A stretch of 64,000 nucleotides of DNA from Podarcis raffonei (Eukaryota > Chordata > Lepidosauria > Squamata > Lacertidae). Each line of letters begins with the position of its first letter. The stretch's first letter is position 1. The DNA lies in assembly GCF_027172205.1 (NCBI RefSeq), contig NC_070603.1:35102501-35166500 (forward strand). The letters are read 5' to 3'. Below are positions 20,745 through 31,228 of this stretch, one piece after another. The notes beneath the pieces are model-generated. The model searched no databases. It had not been told where the DNA came from and saw only the letters and a list, made by a program, of their open reading frames with translations. The position numbers were made by a program, and so were the translations under genes.

Positions 20745-21104
20745 TTTGTTTATTCCATATGTCTGCCACATTTTCTTCGAGGAGCTCAAGGCCTACATGG
20801 TTGTCTCTCTCTTCAATTAATCCCACAATAACTCTGGGAGGTAGGTTGGTCTGAGAGGCAGTGACCAGCCCAAAGTTTTGGTGATCAAGTGGAGATTTGA
20901 TTCCTGGCCTCCCAGGTCCTAGTCTGACATTTTACCCAGTCTTTCTCAACTTTGGCTCCCCAGATGTTGTTTGACTACAACTCCCATCATCCCTGACCAC
21001 TGGTTCCGCTAGCTAGGGGTGATGGGCGTTGTAGTCCAACAACATATAGGGACCCAAGAGGTTGAGAAAGGCTGCTCTAACCACTTCACCACACTGGCTC
21101 TTGC
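20745..21104 (-). mobile_element. MIR-like tRNA-derived SINE interrupted by a MITE
   Basis: Left part 20745-20936 and right part 21075-21104 are two halves of one reversed SINE. Wording: GGAGGTAGGTTGGTCTGAGA, a reversed B-box region (GGAGATTTGATTCC), and after the insert AACCACTTCACCACACTGGC, the reversed tRNA-like head. The MITE at 20937-21074 splits it. Confidence 0.7.
20937..21074. mobile_element. hAT-type palindromic MITE (best copy of its family)
   Basis: Begins CAGTCTTTCTCAACTTTGGC and ends GAGGTTGAGAAAGGCTG. The roughly 55-bp arms carry TTTGACTACAACTCCCATCA and its near reverse complement. The flanks read ATTTTACC and CTCTAACC. The interrupted SINE normally reads CTCTAACC once here, which supports an 8-bp hAT-type target duplication. 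Non-coding. Confidence 0.75.
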
Positions 21105-21409
21105 AAGCCTATTTTCATACAGTTTCCCATACAATACTAACAAGACCCAACCTGAACTGCTGATATCAGATAGGATCAAGGGCTTTCTGGTTGGTGCTGC
21201 TATATTATATTTGTAGTAGTAGTAGGCTTTAATCCTGCTCTTCAAAAAAAAAAAAAATTTCCCAGGGTGGCTTACAAAGAAACAACAGCAACAACATAAT
21301 AAAGCAATAAAAACCACTCATCACATGATACAAACAGTAGAAACAAAAAGAAGAAATAAAAACTTCTTAAAAAAGATAAAGCAGATTAAAGCAGATATGA
21401 GGAAAGAAA

Positions 21410-21990
21410 AAGAAGAATTAATTTCTACCCCACCTATCTGGCTGGGTTTCCCCAGCCACTCTAGGTGGCTTCCAACAAAATATTAAAAATACAATAAAAC
21501 CAGACATTAAAAACTTCCCTAAACAGTACTGCCTTCATATGTCAGATAATTGTTTATTTCCTTGACATCTGATGGGAGGGCATTCCACAAGGCGGGTGCC
21601 ACAACCGAGAAGGCCCTCTGCCTGGTTCCCTGTAATCTCACATCTCACAGTGAGGGAACTACCAGAAGGCCCTCGGAGCTGGACCTCAGTGTCCAGGATG
21701 AACGATGGGGATGGAAACGCTCCTTCAGGTATACTGGGCTGAGGCCATTTAGGACTTTAAACACTTTGAATTGTGCTCAGAAACGTACTGGGAGCCAATG
21801 TAGGTCTTTCAGGACCAGTGTAATATGGTCTCAGTGGCCGCTCCCAGTCACCAGTCTAGCTGCCGCATTCTGGATTAATTATAGTTTCCGAGTCACCTTC
21901 AAAGGTAGCCTCATGTAGAGTGCGTTGCAGTAGTCCAAGCAGGAGATAACTAGAGAATGCACCACTCTGGTGAGACAGTCTGCAGGCAGG
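21410..21990 (-). mobile_element. L2-clade LINE 3' segment
   Basis: On the minus strand the frame remnants read LKDLHWLPVRF, SSSEGLLVVPSL, RAFSVVAPALWNALPSDVKE and then the tail AAGCCACCTAGAGTGGCTGG. This is the classic C-terminal wording of vertebrate L2 RT proteins. Several stops show it is dead. Confidence 0.85.
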
Positions 21991-22020
21991 TAGGAAACCC
22001 AGCCAGATATAAATAATAAG

Positions 22021-22044
22021 TTGTTGTTGTTGTTGTTGTTGTTG
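22021..22044. repeat. (TTG)8 microsatellite
   Basis: Eight perfect TTG units between two LINE-derived blocks. Confidence 0.95.
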
Positions 22045-22049
22045 TCATC

Positions 22050-22480
22050 AGCCTGCGTACCAGATGGAGCTGGTACACAGCTGCCCTGGACACAGAATTG
22101 ACCTGTGCCTCCATGGACAGCTGTGAATCAATTGACTCCCAGGCTGCACACCTGCTCCCTCAGGGGCACAGTTACCCCATTCAGAACCAGGAAGTCCTCC
22201 ACACCCACCCACCCCCTGTCCCCCCAAAATGCCAGCGGGCATCCAAATAATGGCCTCTGTTGCATTATCTGTAGGCACATGTGGAGGCAGGCGGTCCTTC
22301 AAACTGGGAAGGACTTTAAATGTCAAAATGAACACTCTGAATTGAGGTGTAAATGGACAGGGAGCTTGTGCTAATCGATGAAGCACCAGCATGATGTGAT
22401 TAAAACTGGCCCTGGTCCCAGTTAGCCATCTAGCAGTAACTATCAGAATGTGTATCACACTGCAGCAGTCTAATCTGAAG
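22050..22480 (-). mobile_element. LINE-derived segment, reversed
   Basis: Wording such as CCTCCATGGACAGCTGTGAA and CAGGGGCACAGTTACCCCAT looks like a dispersed squamate LINE body in reverse. 22300-22470 repeats the pattern of 21750-21850 (colinear 'ggactttaaa ... gtgtaatatggtc' type text). Family not settled. Confidence 0.5.
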
Positions 22481-23337
22481 GTTAACAGAGCACAGATTCC
22501 TCCCTCAAGGTAGGGTCACAGCTGGCGCAGTCAGCCAATCTGGCAAAAGGCATTCTCAGGCTCAAAGACCACCAGGGACAAAGGCGGCCCCAGACTATGA
22601 AATAGCTATAGTAATGTTATCAGCATAGTGCAGGCACACCTTTTCTACTAAAGGACAACAACGAAGGGATTCGTCCCTTTGGCATACATACAGTAATTCA
22701 GAGCCAGTTCCTTTGATATGCCTGCAAGTGACTTCTCGAACAAAATCCCTGTGTACATTTACTCACATAACTTCAGAGGGACTAAATCCTGCAAATTCAT
22801 CCCTTCGGCTCCGGGAACATGTTTCAACTTTATAATTCACAGAAGGGGATCAGTACAGCTTCACTGTGACAATGTTCACATATAAAGGTTGCTTTTGTGA
22901 ACTATAGCTTTTGTTCTCTTTTCTGATAGTCAGCTGCAAGTGTATAATGTCAGAATGCACTTTAGATGTGACCCGGCTACAGATATGGGTACTCCTGAAA
23001 TGTAAAGTCACAGTATGAGAGACCAAGTGGGAGATAGCAACTACTACTACTAATAAATTTCTATTTCTATACTGTTGTTAAACCATGCTTGGGTTCCAGA
23101 CTACTCCCATAATACTCGTATTTCCGCACATACCAGATCTGCCACACAAACATCTCTGTGCTTAGTTCATGGCAGTTATTACATGCAGAAGATAAACATT
23201 ATCAGTGCTGCAAGGTTAATGATTTCTGTGCACAACAACTTGCCATCAACCATATGCAAACTCTGCTGAGTTTGCGTAGGTGCTGATTTGACCACAAGGC
23301 CCCCTAGTTCAGTGAGAAAGCCCAGGAATAAATATCC

Positions 23338-23363
23338 AGCAAATAAATAAATAAATAAATAAA
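23338..23363. repeat. (AAAT)n microsatellite
   Basis: About six AAAT units. Confidence 0.95.
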
Positions 23364-23944
23364 AGGAAGGGGGGGAAAAGATCTTAGCGAGCAAGGACTA
23401 GGATATATTATCATACCAGCCTTTCTCAAAGTCATTACCTCCAGATGATTTGGACTACAACTCCCATACTTCCTGTATGCTAACTGGGAGAGGTAGTATA
23501 ATGATCTGACTCAATATAAGGCACCTTTGCAGACATTATCTCAGCAAAGGTCTGGCGGGCAGTTATCCTGGATTACAGAGATTACAGATTAGATTGTTGT
23601 TGCTTGGCCTTGCCATTTTTGTCAGTTGTGGCAATTTCAATTGGATTTATTAAAAAAAATATGACAAGGAGATTCAAACCATGATCCCTTCCAAAGGCAT
23701 ACATAAGTCAGAATGGGCTTGTTCATACTACAGCTGGCCAAAAACTCATTTATGAGTCATGGGGATGTTCTGACAATACGCTGAAAGGATTGCCAAGATT
23801 AGACGGGTGAGCATGGGCATGCCAGGTCACATTCCCTTCTAAGTTGGCGGAAGAGTTACATGCCCAACAGCACAGCCCAACAGCCAAAGATGTAAACCAG
23901 CCTAGGGACGGGAAGGGGACATATTTTGGGCACAACTTGCTGAA

Positions 23945-24100
23945 GACAAAGTTGTCTATGTGCCACAACTACCTTTCAGCCTAACCTATCTCACAGAGGT
24001 TGTGTGAGAATAAAATGGAAATTGGGGGAGGAAACCTATGTACGCCACTTTGAGCTCCCTGGAGGAAAAGTGGGATATAAACAGAATAAGAATAAGAATA
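23945..24100 (+). repeat. MIR-like SINE
   Basis: Plus-strand copy: CAGCCTAACCTATCTCACAG core, then TTTGAGCTCCCTGGAGGAAA and GTGGGATATAAACAGAATAA tail. Confidence 0.65.
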
Positions 24101-24369
24101 AGCATCTGAACTTGAACAGAGAAGGATCGCTTGTAAAATCCAGAAAGCCCAAGTCAGGAAGGCAGATGGGAGAGAAAATGCTCCACGCCCGTTAAGAAGC
24201 GGGCGTTTCTTTCTGAAACTAACAAGGAAGAGAGATTTTCAAATGTCACCAACCTGCTTTGTTTGGGGTTTTTTATGCCTCCACTTTCAGGACTGGAGTG
24301 AGGTGCATCTTTACGAGGGAACAGCAGCCCGCCCAGCCCAGCCCAGCCAGCTAGTCAGCCCCCCCTCAC

Positions 24370-24515
24370 CCTAATTCTTTTTGGTTTCTGGTTCGGGTCG
24401 GTGGAGGTAGATCAGGAAAAAGCCCACAGCCATGAAGAACAGCAGCAGGAGCAGGAAAGGCAGCAACTCAAGCATGGAGTGCAAATGCAGGATGGGCATC
24501 CTGCACCAATTCGAC
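24370..24515 (-). other. MIF4GD: Presumed MIF4GD 5' leader exon
   Basis: The donor at 24369-24368 is consensus. A TATA-like AAAAATATATATTATTG lies at about 24540-24556 on the minus strand, which would place initiation near 24515-24520 and leave only about 20 nt before the microprotein ATG. The exon link to MIF4GD is inferred from splice-site compatibility alone. An alternative is that GTGCAG at about 24501-24506 is an acceptor and the true first exon lies further right. Confidence 0.4.
24371..24499 (-). CDS. 42-aa single-pass membrane microprotein ORF in presumed MIF4GD leader exon
   Basis: ATG at 24499, TAG at 24373-24371. The frame has a short N-terminus (MPILHLHSM), then one hydrophobic span LELLPFLLLLLFFMAVGFFL (residues 9-28 or so) ending IYLHRPEPETKKN. 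This is one transmembrane helix followed by a charged, Lys-rich tail, so the tail would face the cytosol if the helix is a signal anchor of ordinary polarity. Immediately after the stop a consensus donor (TAGG|GTGAGG) begins. The next exon on this strand with an open acceptor is the MIF4GD first coding exon, so the frame probably lies wholly in the MIF4GD 5' leader, as an upstream ORF or a bicistronic first cistron. I do not recognise the protein. It could be chance in a leader, but the clean helix-plus-tail design ending right at a donor argues for a look. Confidence 0.45.
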   Translation of the reverse strand: MPILHLHSMLELLPFLLLLLFFMAVGFFLIYLHRPEPETKKN

Positions 24516-24738
24516 CCGCCACCAGCAAAATAAAAACAATAATATATATTTTTTTAAAAAAATAGCCCAGCTGCTGCTGCTCTCCCTTACTTTTCACCCG
24601 CTTTTGGTGTCAGGCGGAGACTCCTGGAAGACGAATTCTTTCCATTGCTTGCAAACCCGGAGGGTTTCCTCTTAGGTCATTTCCTAGCAGGCTGAACCAA
24701 GCGGGAGGAGAGTTTGTGATCGGGAGGCGGCGGAGGCA

Positions 24739-24752
24739 GCGCCACCTGCTGG
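24739..24752 (-). promoter_or_regulatory. Consensus CTCF-type motif
   Basis: The minus strand reads CCAGCAGGTGGCGC, a full match to the degenerate CTCF core CCASYAGRKGGCRS. It sits in a small GC-rich island (24600-24760) just upstream of the presumed MIF4GD leader exon. Occupancy cannot be judged from sequence. Confidence 0.55.
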
Positions 24753-25199
24753 AAGGTTCTGAGCAGGGGTTGGAGGGAATCTTCCTGCCTGGGTTGTGAG
24801 GCGTTTGTTTTTTTTAATTAGTTTTTTTAAATAAATATTTTCCTGCATTGACAAATAAACAGGGGAAAGCACGTGTCCTTTCAAGTTTCACAGTTCGTTT
24901 ACATGCCGTGTTGTATTTGTCGTTTCACGTGGAACCTGAGAAGCCCGCCAAGCAGGTGCAAAGCAGGTGTGAGGGACAGAGCCAGACGCAGAAATTAAAT
25001 GGTGGCTCAGAGAGGGCAGAGCCAAATGCCTATTGCACCTCACGAGCCACACATCAATCTGACACTGTCACTGACCCTGCACACACACACATACACACGT
25101 TATTAAAGGCGCACTCCTAAACGTATTTGGATTTAAGCAGCTCCCTTGTGCCTGAATATTGGAGCCCTCCTCAGGCCCTTCTCTATTGTTCCCGCCTTT

Positions 25200-25316
25200 T
25201 GGAAGTGTGGAGCTTGTTATTCATTTTGTGTTTTTATCTTGTATTTTTATGCTGTGAACCGCCCTGAGATCTACGGATGAAGGGCGGTATACAAATTTAA
25301 TAAATAACAATGATAA
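25200..25316 (+). mobile_element. LINE (L2/CR1-type) 3' tail
   Basis: Reads ATGCTGTGAACCGCCCTGAG then AGGGCGGTATACAAATTTAA, the common 3' tail of squamate L2-type LINEs. Confidence 0.7.
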
Positions 25317-25597
25317 CAAAGCAACAATTTCCAGCAGCAACATCCCCTGGGTGGGGGCTCCTTTTACACAGAGGTGTTTGCCTATGGTTGGCTCTGCTTA
25401 ATTGTAGGTGCTCCAGTCAAGGCTTTATACAGGCTTTCTGCCAGGACTTGAATGGATGAGCAGAACGCAAGGAAGCGAATCTTGTCTGGATATTAGAAAA
25501 TATCCTAATAAGGGGAGGGCTGCAGCTGCTAGGCACACCCCAAAATGCAAGTGGGCCTAATGGCCACATCCCCCAATAGTCAAGCATTAGAATAAAG

Positions 25598-26349
25598 CAG
25601 TGGCTTTCAACCAGTGTGCCATGGCACCCTGGGGTGCCTTGAATGATGGTCGGGGGGGGGCACAGGGCAACACTGGCCTCTGTCCCTCTTTCCTTCCTTC
25701 CGTCCTCTGATGCCCTCTCAGGTTTTTGCCTCCCAAAGGCTTGCACAGCTGTTAGTTGCAGCAGCCCTGGCTACAAGCTCTGCAGGCGAATGGTGCCTCT
25801 GGTGCTGGCCATGGGGTGCTGGTTGCCAGGAGCTGAGGCGGCCTCGGAGTAAGCAAGCAAGCGGGCGAGGAGCCCAGCCAGCCAGTTTGCCAGCCCTTGC
25901 TGTTGGGAATGGACAGACAAGTGGGAGGCTGGGCAGACAGACCTTTCTTGTTCTTCCTGTGTGCAAGGCCTGACTGTGATCCGAGTGCCTGGCACCAAAG
26001 GGGAGCCTTTCTGCCATGCAGGCCCAACGGTGCCCGTTGCCTTCCAAGGTGGCACGTTCACTTTTGGCCAGTCTCCATTGGGCATCCTCTTCCCAGACCC
26101 CTCTGGGGCGGTATAAGGAGGAACCTCTCATTGGGGTGGGGTAGCTCAGAGACCAGGGGCGGCTGCCCAGAAGACTCCCAAGGAGAGGGGAGAGGAGAGG
26201 AGCTGAGGGAACACTCCACAAGGGAGAGTGTTTGAAAAGGGGTGAGGGGCTGCCGGCTAGGGGTGACATAACTGGGCTCCTGAGCCCTACAGGGGTGCCG
26301 CAAAAAGAACGTAGTCGGTCAAGGGACTCAAAAAGGTTGAAAATCTCTG
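25598..26349. mobile_element. hAT-like DNA element, about 750 bp
   Basis: Begins CAGTGGCTTTCAACCAGTGT and ends AAAGGTTGAAAATCTCTG, imperfect inverted ends of the CAGTGGTTCTCAACC type used by many hAT elements. The flanks GAATAAAG and GGTTATAG match only 5/8, so the target duplication is weak. The interior is GC-rich, with no transposase wording in any frame. It may be a non-autonomous relic with captured filler. Confidence 0.5.
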
Positions 26350-26466
26350 GGTTATAGGATTGCTCAGAAGACCCACTATGGATGTGTATCTACAGCAGTG
26401 CAGGCACAAGGCCTGTTCATATGCTTGTTCAGCTGCTAAAGAGGAATGACCGCTGGGATTTATTTA

Positions 26467-26505
26467 TACATACATACATACATACATACATACATACATA
26501 CATAC
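26467..26505. repeat. (TACA)n microsatellite
   Basis: About ten TACA units, directly followed by a reversed L2 tail (26507-26580). Confidence 0.95.
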
Positions 26506-26506
26506 C

Positions 26507-26580
26507 CTGTCCATCTGGCTGGGTTTCCCCAACTACTCTGGGCGGCTTCCAACAGAATATTAAAATACAATTAGCATGGG
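26507..26580 (-). mobile_element. L2-clade LINE tail
   Basis: The plus strand reads CCATCTGGCTGGGTTTCCCC then CTCTGGGCGGCTTCCAACAG, the reverse of the tail seen at 16340-16370. Confidence 0.75.
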
Positions 26581-26808
26581 GTACAGAACCGGCAAGTGCA
26601 GTCCTATTCCCTCTTCATTCAGGGTACAAAACAATATTGACAGATCAATACCAAAAGTGTGGTGTTAATGGGCATATTCCGTTGATCACATAGTTAATCA
26701 CAGAATTGTAGAGTTGGAAGGGACCTGAAGAGTCATCTGATCCACTCCACTGCAATGCAGGAACCACAGCTGAGCTAATGTACGTATGTCAAGCTATCAG
26801 TGAGCATT

Positions 26809-27032
26809 ATTTATTCATTTACTGAATTTATATCCCACCTTTTCTCCAAGGAGCATAAGGTGATGTACATGGTTCTCCCCCCCCTTCATTTAATCCCCAC
26901 AACAACCCTGTGAGGTAGGTTAGGCTGAGAGGCAGTGACTGGCCCACGGTTACCCAGTGAACTTTATGGATGAATAGAGATTTGAACCATGGTCTCCCAG
27001 GTCCTGGTCTGCTTGTTTCCCTGCGCCAAACT
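26809..27032 (-). repeat. MIR-like tRNA-derived SINE, near full length
   Basis: Read on the minus strand it has a B-box-like GGTTCAAATC, then CAGTCACTGCCTCTCAGCCT, CTCACAGGGTTGTTGTGGGG and an L2-like tail GGTGGGATATAAATTCAGTA. The organisation (tRNA head, conserved core, L2-type tail) is that of the MIR/CORE SINEs. Confidence 0.7.
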
Positions 27033-30000
27033 CCTATTCAACAAAGCTGTCACCTGTGCATGTGCAACTGCTGTCCCAAAGGTACACACCTCAGCTTAAC
27101 CATGCCTTCCATTTTCAAATATGACGGAAGCTGCTTTGAGGGAAAGTGAATGAAACAGGAGTATTTCTCAGGAAACTACAGAATACCTACGGATTGTGTG
27201 TAACGTAATGTGTACTCGGTTTCAAACACCTATGGTGGGAGCACACAAGAGTAAGCAGTAATGCATACACAAGACTAGGGCACTGGTAACTCTAGGGAGC
27301 AACTGGACATCAAAATTCCTATATCCAGAGACAATGATGTTGCTTTTGAAGATGAAATACTGGAGAAGGGTAGGATGGATACAGCAGTAGCACAGTGGAA
27401 CAGCATGTGCAGCAGGTTACAGATAGGGTTTGGAAATGACCCCTGCCACTCCTAGGCCACATAGACTAATACTGTAACCCAACACAAGGAAGTTTCTTAT
27501 GCTCAAAATCGGGGATGGAGAATCTGTTGGTGCTCGGTCCTCCCCTACCGTTAGACTAACAACCCCCCAATTATCGGTCATGCTGGCTGGGATTATAGGA
27601 GTTAGAACCCAAGAACATTGGGAGTATTCCCCATCCCTGCTCAAAATGGATAAAACAGTTGAAAGATGGTATGCTCACACTTACCTTTGTGGAACAGCAG
27701 CATTTTACCCCAACCTTAACTTCAGCAGCAGGTACTTACTTTGATTCCCTGTGGTATACATTGCCAAAGATGGCAGGGTCCTCCATCCCTTAGCCACATC
27801 CATCCAATGCATTAGTCACCTTACCTCTAACAGACAGCACTCTGTTTAGAACACTTCCAGCTTAATTCCATTGACACCCTTCCCAGGAGCAAAACACTTG
27901 ACATGAAAACAGCATTAATCCTGCCTTCCTGGACAGTACTTAGGCCTACTTTTTGATGCGTGGGATAAATCACCCAGTAGTATTGTCTGCACCAATTAGG
28001 TCAGCCATCTGTTGTTTTAATAGTCCTTCATGCCTCTTGGACTGACCCAGCTTATGGTGATCTAATTAAGATACCACAGCTTTGCAAGACAAAATGAGCA
28101 TAGTGCTGCTCCTTCTTGTGTGACAACAGCACCCTCTTGTGAATTCAGCTGTGAACTTTGAAGTGAATCAAATATTGGCACATGATATACAGGCTATGTT
28201 CCATTTCCGCTGGAATCTAGCTAATTAACAGCCAGCTAGTGCTATTGTTTTCATCTCCATCTGGAGGTGCCAACTTTCCAACCATTCCCTGCTTCTGTGT
28301 GTGCTTTTAACAGCAGCCTGATGTGCAGAGCTTAGTCAGTGAGAACATTTGTCTCAATGCTGTGAAGAGTTTCATATGCTGATTTCTGCATCAAGCTGCT
28401 ATTAAAAGACCAGAAGCAGGCCAGGCTGTTTTTCTGGTCAGTGTCCAATCTACATTCTAATTCTGAACTGCCACAATACTTCATATCATACACATTTTGG
28501 GAGGAATTTGGTGCAGTACTTTGGCAATCAATTTGTCAGCACAAACTTTTCAGCTTGCCAGTCAGAATGAACCACACCACACACACCTGTCCTCTTCACC
28601 CCTCACGCTGTTCTTGGGTCTCAGCCACAGGCCAGAGCCAATTTCAGGGCCGTGAGCAGGGGTGGGGGAGCCCTGCAGCACTAGTGTAAGTCCTTGCACA
28701 GGCTTCCAATAGTGGGGCTAGTTAGTTGAATCCCACCCCCTGTATTTAGCAAGAGATTCCCAAAGCGCAACACATATTGATTACGCTGCTTGCAAGAGAC
28801 CCTTCTGTGTATACGTCTGGTTTTACCTTCAGAACACCTGTGGCCCAGTCCTTCCCAGGTCGCTGCTTGTGTGCAGAAGAAGGGAAAAAAATGCTTGCAA
28901 GGTGCTTCTCCGCCAGATTTTTTAAGACAAGACATGATTGATAGGTGTCACACACAAAAAGTAGCTGGACAGATTTATGTCAAATATATTTATTATCTTT
29001 CTTCCAAGAGCAGCACATCTTTCACACAGGGTGAAAATCTGAGGCATATGCAAATCCTTAGCCCTCCACATTGAAAAATATATATGCTTATATATGACGA
29101 ATACAAATGCTGTAATAAATTAACCCCTGATACAACAACATGAGTTGAAAAAAAACTCTAAAAATCCTCAATAGTTGATCCTGAAACATTTGTTTTTTGT
29201 GCATCTGTTTACACAAACAAAGTGCTTTCTGCAAGCATCTTGAGATGTACAATCCTAGACTTGCAGCTCAATATCATATCCTCTACTAGAAATCAGTATA
29301 GGGCCTTAAATGCATTAGATACTTCAGTGGGGTTCTCAACAGTACAGGTGCTCATGTCACCACTTTCAACTACCCCCCCCCCATTTGAGGGGGAGGCAGT
29401 GCTGAGCTCCTGATGCTATCTATGATGCTCAGTAAACCACTGGACTTCAAGGCTTAGCTTTGTAAAGTGCATATTGACATGGTGGTGGGATAAGGCACAA
29501 GATTAAAATTAGCCTATGTAGTCAAAAGAGGTTTGGAAAATGAGCAGCAGGATTATTTCAAGGTAGAACCATCCTATTCATAAACCCTAGAGATACACAC
29601 TGGGTTGCTTTTGCCACATCAGAACTATAAATGAGAGTAACTTTGGATATTACAGAAAAAAGCACTCTGTGGTCAGTTGTGAAAACCTCTAATGCAGAGT
29701 GACAGGCACAATCTGAGCACAGAAAGTGGGGGTGTGCATACTATTGCCATATTCAGGAGCCTGTGCACCTGAACGTGCAAGTTCCCCTTAACATTACAAG
29801 AAATACCACCTTCTGAAGGCAAAAACAACTGCAATTTTGGCTGGCTTCTTCACTTACATCCAATGCCACACTGACGGCGAAACTATACATTGCTGCATTC
29901 ATGTTGATAAGCCAACATACGGGGTTGCGGGGGCAACTGCATGTGACAACCAGTGAGTAAGTGCTGGTGGTGGCTTCCCACGACCAATTCATTCTCATGA

Positions 30001-31144
30001 GGCCATATCTCTTCCTGCCTGCCTGATTTCCAGTTAGGCATCTCCTACCCTCTGCCTCTGATGCTCCTCTGCAAATGCACCTTCACACATTAGCAATGTA
30101 TGTTCAGGACCCACAAACATGCCATTCTGCCCAAAGTGAATGTTATAAAGGATCCTGAATCAACTTGCTAACCAGTTCTTTGAAAGGAGGGTGCGCGGGC
30201 AGCTGTTGACTTTCCCAGTGTAAACATTTCAGGAAGTACAGGCAAGCTTCATTCTTGGTGTATGTAACTCAAGGGATTTGTACAGTCAAATTCTCTTCCA
30301 GCAATACACAGTAAACGGAGCATGGACTGTTCCAAAACATGTATGAGGAAGAATCCTTTCTTAACAGGCAAAAAAGTAGAAAGTGACCGGAATGAACATT
30401 TCTGATTTTTCTGCTCCTGGGTGATATAGCTACGGCTTTACTGATCCAGCACAAATGATCCCATGGCCTCTGAAATAAGACCCCTTAGCTCTGAAGATTG
30501 TATAAGAATCTGCTTAATATGAGAGGTCTCACATCTGTCTTGTGTAGCAACAGATGGAAACATCTCCACCCACTGTCCAAGTCAGTGGTGTGGCTGAACG
30601 GGTGTGGCCCACACAGTGGCGCCCATACTGTGGGAGGAGAGCCTAGGGTGGGAACTCTGTCTGATGCAAGAGCTGAGTGGTTTTCATTGGATCCCAGCCC
30701 AGACAGCTCCTTGGTTTGTAAGGCTGCAAAGACATTTCTCTCTCCATTCCCCAAACTGCTGAGACATGCTGTAGTGCATATTCCTCATTACCAGCCAGCA
30801 GAGCTGATAATTAAGGGTGATGAGAGTTGTGACGTACAGGTTAGCCATCTGATACAGTGTCTTGTTACAGAAAGGTGCCTATTTTTAAAAAGCTTATTAC
30901 CACACTGAATTTAGGAAAACTGCCTTCTTCTCCAGCAAGCAAAATGAATTGGCACGAGTGCACCCAGTTTATTGGAACAGATCTTTAAAACTACTCTATA
31001 TGTCAAAATGCTACTCTATATTTAATGAAGAGCACAGCACAACTGCCAGCAGACCAATAAAACTACAGATGGATGAGCAAATGGAGTCTTTCCTTTAAGA
31101 ACATAGATCCAATCTTCAGCACCCCAATACTCTGGACATATTTG

Positions 31145-31228
31145 AAGGCTGCAATCCTAAACACATTTAAGTCTAATTTAACTTAGAGGGACCTACTTCC
31201 AAGTCTGCATGTATAGCATTGCACAGAC
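31145..31228 (+). repeat. Unclassified 'gcaatcctaa' dispersed repeat
   Basis: Reads GGCTGCAATCCTAAACACAT and continues to CTACTTCCAAGTCTGCATGT. A reversed relative lies at 48190-48290 and partial ones near 22740-22800 and 49781-49845. Family unknown to me. Confidence 0.5.

Larger units (their letters stand above)
19788..24369 (-). other. MIF4GD: MIF4GD leader intron (inferred)
   Basis: Repeat-rich. It holds a MIR-like SINE interrupted by a hAT MITE (20745-21104), a reversed LINE tail (21205-21330), a large reversed L2-type LINE block (21410-22480), a (TTG)n run (22021-22044), an (AAAT)n run (23338-23363), a hAT-type half palindrome near 23425-23480 and a MIR-like SINE at 23945-24100. The intron's upstream end rests on the predicted donor at 24369. 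Confidence 0.5.

Noticed and set aside
22048-22458. 136-codon minus-strand frame
   Set aside because: Lies in LINE-derived repeat text; not a host gene.
24412-24597. 61-codon minus-strand Cys-rich frame over the leader exon
   Set aside because: Alternate frame of the same sequence. It crosses AT-rich upstream DNA that is probably promoter; the 24371-24499 frame fits the splice donor far better.
25718-26269. 183-codon minus-strand frame in the hAT-like unit
   Set aside because: Low-complexity Pro/Leu/Ser composition from GC-rich DNA; no transposase motif.
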